NCBI RefSeq assembly: GCF_003545815.1
Contig: NZ_PDUW01000001.1
Span: 711,750-775,749, forward strand
Source: Pusillimonas caeni
GTDB lineage: Bacteria; Pseudomonadota; Gammaproteobacteria; Burkholderiales; Burkholderiaceae_B
Reading direction: 5' to 3'
DNA length: 64,000 nucleotides
In this document: positions 58,887-64,000 of the stretch, one piece after another
Layout: every line of letters begins with the position of its first letter
How positions within the stretch are numbered: the stretch's first letter is position 1
Notes under the pieces: generated by a model
Told to the model about the DNA's origin: nothing
The model's input: the letters and a program-made list of their open reading frames with translations, nothing else
The model's database searches: none
Made by a program: the position numbers and the translations under genes

Positions 58887-59368
58887 GCACGACCCGCATA
58901 AGCTTCGAACTGAATGGTCAGCCGGTATGGGCCGAGGTCGAAGCGCATCATTCCGTTCTCGACGTGCTGCGCAATACCTTCGAACTGTATGGCGCGCGCG
59001 AAAGCTGCGGACAAGGGCTTTGCGGCTGCTGCACCGTCAGCGTCGACGGCAAGGTCGTCAGCGGCTGCCTGGCCCTGGCCATCGATCTGGACGGCTGTTC
59101 GGTGCTTACCGTCGAAGGGCTGGACAGCGGCGGCGAGCTCGATCCCCTGCAGCAGGCCTTCATCGACTGCGGCGCCTTCCAGTGCGGATTCTGCACGCCG
59201 GGCTTTCTGATGATGAGCAAGCAGTTGCTGGCCCAGAATCCCGAGCCCAGCGAATCGGACATCAAGCATTTCCTGGCGGGCAATCTTTGCCGCTGCGCCG
59301 CCTATCCCGAAATCATCCAGGCGGTACAGCTCGCCGCCCATCGCATGAACAAGCAAGAACAGGTTTAG
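58883..59368 (+). CDS. Molybdenum hydroxylase 2Fe-2S subunit (CoxS type)
   Basis: A 161-residue small subunit with two 2Fe-2S clusters: Cys42, Cys47, Cys50 and Cys62 in the plant-ferredoxin-like domain (ESCGQGLCGCC), and Cys101, Cys104, Cys136 and Cys138 in the helical domain (QCGFCTPGF; NLCRCAAYPEI). It links the molybdenum centre to FAD. The ATG overlaps the large-subunit stop (ATGA at 58883-58886). Confidence 0.92.
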   Translation: MSTTRISFELNGQPVWAEVEAHHSVLDVLRNTFELYGARESCGQGLCGCCTVSVDGKVVSGCLALAIDLDGCSVLTVEGLDSGGELDPLQQAFIDCGAFQCGFCTPGFLMMSKQLLAQNPEPSESDIKHFLAGNLCRCAAYPEIIQAVQLAAHRMNKQEQV

Positions 59369-59386
59369 CTCAATAGGCCCCAACGC

Positions 59387-59986
59387 ATGGAACTCACCGG
59401 AACCCAGCTCATCAACCAGCCCAGAGATCGCGTATGGCAAGGCCTGAACGATCCCGAAATTCTCAGGCAATGCATCCCGGGATGCGACAGCTTCCTGCCG
59501 GCGGAGGCCAACGCCTATGACGTCGTCATGGCCATCACCGTCGGTCCCATCAAGGCCAGGTTCAAGGGCAGGCTGCAGCTGATCGATCTCCTGCCCCCCG
59601 AATCCTATGCGCTCAGCTTCGACGGCAGCGGCGGCGCGGCGGGGTTCGGCAAGGGCGACGCGACCGTCCGGCTGGCCGACAGGGCGGGCGACACCGAGCT
59701 GAACTACGCCGTCAAGGCCAAGGTAGGGGGCCGGCTCGCCCAGGTCGGCTCGCGGCTGATCGACGGCGTTGCAAAAAAGACCGCGGACGAATTCTTTCTG
59801 CGCTTCAAGAGGCTGCTCGATGCGGGAGCCCAAGACGAGGCCCCGGCGTCCGCCGCCGAGACCCGGCCGTCGCGGCGCGATGATGTCGGCGCACCCGCCG
59901 CGGCGCCGCGCAATCGCATCGCCTTGTGGTCCGTTGCAGCCCTCCTGGCCCTTGCCGTGCTGATCGCCCTCGTGTACTGGAGCTGA
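59387..59986 (+). CDS. CoxG-like SRPBCC protein with C-terminal membrane anchor
   Basis: A 199-residue protein: residues 1-145 form the SRPBCC fold of the CoxG family (QPRDRVWQGLNDPEILRQCI, then PGCDSFLPAEANAYDV), a Pro/Ala-rich linker follows, and residues 176-198 are one hydrophobic helix (IALWSVAALLALAVLIALVY). CoxG proteins anchor molybdenum hydroxylases to the inner membrane and help electron transfer to quinones. It is the last gene of the operon, 18 bp after CoxS. Confidence 0.87.
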   Translation: MELTGTQLINQPRDRVWQGLNDPEILRQCIPGCDSFLPAEANAYDVVMAITVGPIKARFKGRLQLIDLLPPESYALSFDGSGGAAGFGKGDATVRLADRAGDTELNYAVKAKVGGRLAQVGSRLIDGVAKKTADEFFLRFKRLLDAGAQDEAPASAAETRPSRRDDVGAPAAAPRNRIALWSVAALLALAVLIALVYWS

Positions 59987-60126
59987 CTTCGGTACTTTTT
60001 GATACGAATTCTTTAACGCCATGCTGGACGCCTGCGGCGGCCCCACCTATTATTAGTGCGTTGCTGAAGTTCGCCGTACCCGCACGTTTTCGTTCCACCT
60101 CAATTCACCGTCAAGGAGTCGTCACC

Positions 60127-60375
60127 ATGGGTATCATCAGCATGATCATCGTCGGGCTCATCGTCGGCCTCATTGCCCGGGCCATCATGCCCGGAGAACA
60201 GAAGATGGGCATCATCATGACCATCATCCTGGGCATCGTGGGCGCGCTCGTGGCGGGTTACATCGGCGTCGCCGCAGGCTGGTACCAGGCCGGCGAAAGC
60301 GCGGGATGGGTCGCCTCGATCATCGGGGCCATTATCGTCCTCTTCATCTACGGGCTCATCGTCAAGAAATCCTGA
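60127..60375 (+). CDS. GlsB/YeaQ/YmgE-family membrane protein
   Basis: An 82-residue, very hydrophobic, Gly-rich protein with three transmembrane segments: MGIISMIIVGLIVGLIARAI, then IIMTIILGIVGALVAGYIGV, then VASIIGAIIVLFIYGLIVKK. The MPGEQKMG loop is the family signature. These transglycosylase-associated proteins are small stress-related membrane proteins of unclear function. CAAGGAGTCGTCACC precedes the ATG. A strong terminator follows. Confidence 0.88.
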   Translation: MGIISMIIVGLIVGLIARAIMPGEQKMGIIMTIILGIVGALVAGYIGVAAGWYQAGESAGWVASIIGAIIVLFIYGLIVKKS

Positions 60376-60397
60376 CCCCTGCCGCGCCGGGTCCGCA

Positions 60398-60424
60398 AGG
60401 GGCAGGCTGAGCCTGCCCCTTTTT
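60398..60424 (+). terminator. Rho-independent terminator
   Basis: A perfect 10-bp stem, AGGGGCAGGC (60398-60407) with GCCTGCCCCT (60411-60420), a TGA loop and a T-run at 60420-60424. It ends the GlsB-type gene transcript. Confidence 0.88.
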
Positions 60425-60491
60425 GCATCCGTACAAGCCGCCTCCGTCTCGCTACAATGGGGTATGGATCCTGGCGCGCACGGAGGGCACC

Positions 60492-60860
60492 ATGACTCAG
60501 TATAGACATCTCTACACCGCCTCGCGGTTCTGGAAGAAACTCGCCAAGCACGCCGCGGCGGCGGGCCGGGGCACACTCGAAAAAGCCCTCTACCTGTACT
60601 ACGCGGCCCAGAGCCCGGCCACGCCGGCCTGGGCCAGGCGCGTCATCTACGGCGCGCTGGGCTATTTCATTCTTCCCCTGGACGCCGTCCCCGACCTGGC
60701 GCCGCTGGTCGGCTACACCGACGACCTCAGCGTCATGGCCGCGGCATTGGCCACGGTCGCCTTCTACATCACGCCCCAGGTCAAGGCCCAGGCCCACGAC
60801 AAGCTCGACCAGTGGCTGGGAGCCCGCGCCGAAGCCGCGCCGCAACAGGCCAAAACCTGA
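60492..60860 (+). CDS. YkvA-family (DUF1232) protein
   Basis: A 122-residue protein with the DUF1232 core: the amphipathic RVIYGALGYFILPLDAVPDL followed by APLVGYTDDLSVMAAALATV. Members are small membrane-associated proteins without a proven role. ATG 60492 has GGAGG six bases upstream; an earlier in-frame ATG (60423) lies within the terminator. The stop is immediately adjacent to the next ATG (60861). Confidence 0.83.
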   Translation: MTQYRHLYTASRFWKKLAKHAAAAGRGTLEKALYLYYAAQSPATPAWARRVIYGALGYFILPLDAVPDLAPLVGYTDDLSVMAAALATVAFYITPQVKAQAHDKLDQWLGARAEAAPQQAKT

Positions 60861-62285
60861 ATGCGGGCAGGCGGTTCTTTCCGGCAGGCCTGGCTGACCG
60901 AAACACTGCGCCTGCGCGAGGCCCACTGGGGCCCGCTTGAAGACGGCGCCGAGGTGCGCAGGGTGCGCGCCCAGGGGGGCGGTTTTTCCCAACGCATCAT
61001 TTACCGCGCGCAACTGCTCGGCCGCCGCGAGAAACTGAACGAGACGCTGCGGCACTGGACTCAGATCGCCCGCTGGTCGCTCACGGCCATGATCGCCCTG
61101 GCGCTCGTCACGGGCTTCGGCATGGCGCTGGGCGCGCTGGGCGACGGTTCGAGGCCGGTCAATCTTCCGCTGGCGCTGACGGCCATGCTGGGGCTTCATG
61201 CGCTGACCTTCGTCCTGTGGCTGGCCGGGCTCGGCATCAAAGCCAACGGCGGAGGCGCCTGGCTGGGACGCATCTGGCTCGACGCCACCCGCAAACTGGC
61301 CCGGGGGCCGGACGCCGCGCTGGCGCCTCGCGCGCTGGGGGGCCTGCTGGGCCGCAGCGGCGCCTTGCGATGGTCGCTCAGTGCCGTCAGCCATCTGCTA
61401 TGGCTCGCAGCCCTGCTCAGCCTGCTGGCCACCATGCTGGCCCTGCTCTCCGCGCGGCGCTATTCGTTCAATTGGGAAACCACGCTGCTGTCGCCCGACG
61501 CCTTTGTGGCCTTGACCCATGCCTTGGGCTGGCTGCCCGCGCGCCTGGGTTTCGCCATGCCTTCAGAAGCGGTGATACGGCTGAGCGACGGCCTGACCCC
61601 TCTTCCGCAGGAGGCCCTGGCGCTTTGGTCCGGCTGGCTGATCGGCTGCGTGCTGATATACGGCATTGTGCCCCGCCTGGCGGCATTTGCGGCAAGCAGC
61701 ATTCTGGCCTGGCGGGGCATCCGCCGGGCGGCCGTGCTGGACACCTCGCTGCCGGGCTACGCAAGCCTGCGCCCGCGCCTGATGCCGCCCAGCGAGGGCA
61801 TCGCCCCGGACGCGCCCGAAGGCCGGGCTACCCACGCGCACATCGCGCCGCTGCCGGCCGGCACAGGGTTCCGGGACGGTCCGCTGATCGTAGGCCTGGA
61901 ACTGGCGCCCGATTCGGTCTGGCCTCCCTCGGGCCTGGGCCGGGCGGTCCAGAACGCAGGGGTGATCGACAGCCGCGCCCAGCGCCACGCCCTGCTCGAT
62001 CAGCTGCATGCCCGCCCCGTACCCCGCCTGCTGATCGTCTGCGACGGCTATCAGACCCCCGACCGGGGCACGCTGGCCTATATCGCCGAACTCGCCACCT
62101 ACGCCGGAGAAACCGGCGTGTCCTTCATGGCCCCGCCGTCCGGCGCGCACACCCGGGAGTCCCGCCTGCAAACATGGCGCGAACAGCTGGAAGCCGTGGG
62201 CCTGCAGGCCGGCCAGGTCCATTCCGCGCTCGGCCCCGCCCTGGCCTGGCTGGACGGAGTCCACCATGAAGCCCATGACCTCTGA
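60861..62285 (+). CDS. DUF2868-family membrane protein
   Basis: A 474-residue protein with about four transmembrane segments (roughly residues 70-92, 102-122, 168-195, 255-280) and a C-terminal soluble domain (from 340) containing VGLELAPDSVWPP and RLLIVCDGYQTPDRGTLAYI. This fits the DUF2868 family, found in gene pairs with the DUF3482 GTPase that follows; the two genes overlap by about 20 bases. The role is unknown; the pair resembles a membrane/GTPase system. Confidence 0.8.
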   Translation: MRAGGSFRQAWLTETLRLREAHWGPLEDGAEVRRVRAQGGGFSQRIIYRAQLLGRREKLNETLRHWTQIARWSLTAMIALALVTGFGMALGALGDGSRPVNLPLALTAMLGLHALTFVLWLAGLGIKANGGGAWLGRIWLDATRKLARGPDAALAPRALGGLLGRSGALRWSLSAVSHLLWLAALLSLLATMLALLSARRYSFNWETTLLSPDAFVALTHALGWLPARLGFAMPSEAVIRLSDGLTPLPQEALALWSGWLIGCVLIYGIVPRLAAFAASSILAWRGIRRAAVLDTSLPGYASLRPRLMPPSEGIAPDAPEGRATHAHIAPLPAGTGFRDGPLIVGLELAPDSVWPPSGLGRAVQNAGVIDSRAQRHALLDQLHARPVPRLLIVCDGYQTPDRGTLAYIAELATYAGETGVSFMAPPSGAHTRESRLQTWREQLEAVGLQAGQVHSALGPALAWLDGVHHEAHDL

Positions 62286-63795
62286 CCTCACCGCGACCCT
62301 GCGCCTGGCGGTGGTGGGCCACACCAACACCGGCAAGACCTCGCTGCTGCGCACGCTCACGCGCGACCCCTACTTCGGCCGGGTGCAGGACAGCCCGGGC
62401 ACCACACGGCACGTGGAAGGCGCGCGCCTGCTGTTGGCCGGCGCGCAGGCGGTCGAACTCTACGATACGCCCGGCATGGAAGACGGCATGGGGCTGCTGG
62501 ACTATCTGGACCAACTGAGCCCTCCTGCCCAGAGACGGGAAGGCCCGGACCGCATTCTTGCCTTTCTGGATTCGCCCGAAAGCACCCGCCGCTTCGAGCA
62601 GGAGGCGCGCGTGCTGCGCAGGCTGCTGGATTGCGACGCGGGGCTCTATGTGATCGACGTGCGCGATCCGGTGCTGGGCAAGCATCGAGATGAACTGGCC
62701 GTACTGGGGCTATGCGGCCGGCCCTTGCTGCCGGTGCTCAATTTCACGCACAGCCCGCGTCAGCGGGCAGAGGAATGGCGCGCCGCGCTGGCTCGCCTGG
62801 GCCTGCACGCGGCCGTGGAGTTCGATTCCGTGGCGCCCCCGCTCGATGGCGAATCGCGGCTTTACGACAAGCTGGCGCTGATGCTCGATTCGCGCGCGGA
62901 CCTGCTGCAGGCGCTCAAGGAAGACGTGCTGCAGCAGCAAGCCATACGCCGGGACGATGCCTTGCGCATGGTCGCCGAGCTGCTGGTCGACGTGGCGGCG
63001 CTGCGGCTCGCCTCCAAACCCGACCAGGCCGATGTCGAGCAAGCCAGCGAGAAATTGCGCAAGCTGGTGCGCGAGCGCGAAGACACCTGTGTGCGCGAAC
63101 TGCTGCGGCGCTACAACTTCCGCAGCGAGGATTTCCCTCAGCACGCCTTGCCGCTGCAGGGCGAACGCTGGGGCATGGATCTCTTTCATCCGCAGGCGCT
63201 CAAGGACATGGGCGTACACGTGGGCAAGGGGATGGCGGCGGGCGCCATGGCGGGTGTCACGGTCGACCTGTTCACCGCGGGACTCAGCCTGGGCGCGGCG
63301 GCCTTGGTCGGCGCCATGGCGGGCGGCCTGTGGCAGGGTGCGAATCGCCTGGGCAAGCGGGTGATGGGCCGGGTGCAGGGCTATCGGGAGATTACGGTGG
63401 ACGACGCGGTGCTGCGCCTGCTGGCGCTGCGGCAGCTGGCGCTGGTCGATGCGCTGCAAAGGCGCGGCCATGCGGCGCAGTCGCCGATCGTCATCGATGC
63501 GGGCGCTTCGCCGCGGCATGGCTATGCCGGTGGGAACGAAACGGAAGCAGACGCACCGGCCGATGCAACGCGGCATGTGCAATCAAGCGCTCACGCCGCC
63601 TCCGATCCTTCAGAATCTCTGGCCCGCCTAGCGCTGCGTTCGGGCAAGCTGCCCGCCGAACTGGCCGAAGCGCGCAGCCAGCCGCATTGGTCGAATCTGT
63701 CGCCCGATTATGAGGAGGACAGCACGCGTCGGGAAGATGTGGTGCGGAGCCTGGCTCGCTGGCTGTCATCCATTGATATGGAGCCGGCCGGCTAG
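62266..63795 (+). CDS. GTPase with DUF3482 domain
   Basis: A 509-residue TRAFAC-class GTPase. G1 (P-loop) is VVGHTNTGKTSLLRTLTRD, G3 is YDTPGMEDG. The expected G4 NKxD is replaced by VLNFTHSP around residue 157, so guanine specificity may be altered. The C-terminal half (from about 240) is the DUF3482 region, with a Gly/Ala-rich amphipathic stretch GMAAGAMAGVTVDLFTAGLS that may insert in the membrane. ATG 62266 overlaps the DUF2868 gene; ATG 62275 is an alternative. Confidence 0.82.
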   Translation: MKPMTSDLTATLRLAVVGHTNTGKTSLLRTLTRDPYFGRVQDSPGTTRHVEGARLLLAGAQAVELYDTPGMEDGMGLLDYLDQLSPPAQRREGPDRILAFLDSPESTRRFEQEARVLRRLLDCDAGLYVIDVRDPVLGKHRDELAVLGLCGRPLLPVLNFTHSPRQRAEEWRAALARLGLHAAVEFDSVAPPLDGESRLYDKLALMLDSRADLLQALKEDVLQQQAIRRDDALRMVAELLVDVAALRLASKPDQADVEQASEKLRKLVREREDTCVRELLRRYNFRSEDFPQHALPLQGERWGMDLFHPQALKDMGVHVGKGMAAGAMAGVTVDLFTAGLSLGAAALVGAMAGGLWQGANRLGKRVMGRVQGYREITVDDAVLRLLALRQLALVDALQRRGHAAQSPIVIDAGASPRHGYAGGNETEADAPADATRHVQSSAHAASDPSESLARLALRSGKLPAELAEARSQPHWSNLSPDYEEDSTRREDVVRSLARWLSSIDMEPAG

Positions 63796-64000
63796 CCGGA
63801 GGTTTTGTTAGCGCCGTGGGTTTGAGTAATGAGATGGTCAGCCCGCCCCTCGGCGAGGGCGGGTACGCTGTAGGGGGATTTCCCCCTGGAGATAAGGAGA
63901 CCATCATGGCGACGATCAAGCTGATAGGCATTGACCTGGGTAAGCGCTGTTTTCATCTTCACGGTCAAGATGAGAGCGGCCGGCAAGTACTGCGCAAGAA
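63796..64000 (+). mobile_element. IS110-family element, left end (truncated by window)
   Basis: After the GTPase stop (63795) a 110-bp non-coding leader precedes a transposase start. It holds a GC-rich hairpin (63842-63863, arms around CCCGCCC and GGGCGGG) and a GGAG ribosome site. The leader and the transposase begin the IS110-type element; the exact left boundary cannot be fixed because IS110 elements lack terminal inverted repeats and the right end lies outside. Confidence 0.65.
63906..64000 (+). CDS. IS110-family transposase, 5' fragment
   Basis: The first 31 codons are visible. ATIKLIGIDLGKRCFHLHGQ matches the RuvC-like (DEDD) start of IS110 transposases, with the first catalytic Asp in GIDLGK. 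AAGGAGACCATC precedes the ATG at 63906. The gene continues beyond the window. Confidence 0.8.
   Translation, partial: MATIKLIGIDLGKRCFHLHGQDESGRQVLRK

Noticed and set aside
56586..59368. Aerobic carbon monoxide dehydrogenase (CoxMLS)
   Set aside because: The AYRCSFR active-site loop is absent (GAFRGFG instead) and the neighbours are aromatic or heterocyclic catabolic genes.

Overview
The window is bacterial chromosomal DNA, mostly GC-rich, with tightly packed operons in which ATGA-type stop/start overlaps are common. Gene content (Bug/TRAP/Liv-rich catabolic clusters, a GlcF fragment, LysR, IclR, MarR and TetR regulators, a CYP199A-type P450, an IS110 element) suggests a beta-proteobacterium of the order Burkholderiales, most likely Alcaligenaceae (Achromobacter, Bordetella, Pusillimonas or Advenella relatives). 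No rRNA, tRNA or CRISPR array was seen.

Layout. (1) 1-8 kb: the 3' part of glcF, a large intergenic palindrome, a LysR regulator divergent from a cupin / alpha-beta hydrolase / TRAP dctPQM operon, then two small reverse-strand genes (GFA protein, periplasmic cupin). (2) 8.2-18.3 kb: a forward cluster with a NicX-like ring-opening dioxygenase, a NicD-like hydrolase, an acyl-CoA-dehydrogenase-fold flavoprotein with its flavin reductase, a solitary LivK-type binding protein, a quinone oxidoreductase, a feruloyl-CoA-synthase-like ligase, a GST, a TetR regulator and an orphan FecE-type ATPase. (3) 18.35-34.28 kb: a visibly more AT-rich accessory block with an atypical Old Yellow Enzyme, a hydrolase, a reverse operon (aconitase-like, class III CoA-transferase, 3-mercaptopropionate-dioxygenase-like, enoyl-CoA hydratase), a VOC protein, an IclR regulator, an amidase, and a TRAP transporter / FAD-monooxygenase operon. 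The same 15-bp palindrome, TTCTRWWTWATAGAA, or a left-half version of it, lies in the promoter region of every catabolic transcription unit here, so the block looks like one IclR-controlled regulon. (4) 34.3-45 kb: two MFS transporters, then a nine-gene reverse operon of livKHMGF, a CYP199A-like P450, ferredoxin, MarR and ferredoxin reductase, behind a good sigma-70 promoter overlaid by several dyads. (5) 45.1-60 kb: a LysR regulator divergent from a 13.8-kb forward operon with an FAH-family hydrolase, an FAD monooxygenase, livKHMGF, a Rieske oxygenase, an unusual solute-binding-domain / hydrolase fusion, and a three-subunit molybdenum hydroxylase with a CoxG-like protein. (6) 60-64 kb: housekeeping-like small membrane proteins, a DUF2868/DUF3482 GTPase pair, and the left end of an IS110-family element cut by the window edge.

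Overall this is a catabolic region: at least four uptake systems (two TRAP, two Liv ABC) are each linked to oxygenases and CoA or hydrolytic enzymes for aromatic, N-heterocyclic or organosulfur acids. Substrates are inferred from families, not shown. The most novel-looking items are the IclR regulon with its active-site-altered enzymes (OYE lacking the catalytic Tyr and His, aconitase lacking a substrate-binding Ser) and the binding-protein/hydrolase fusion.
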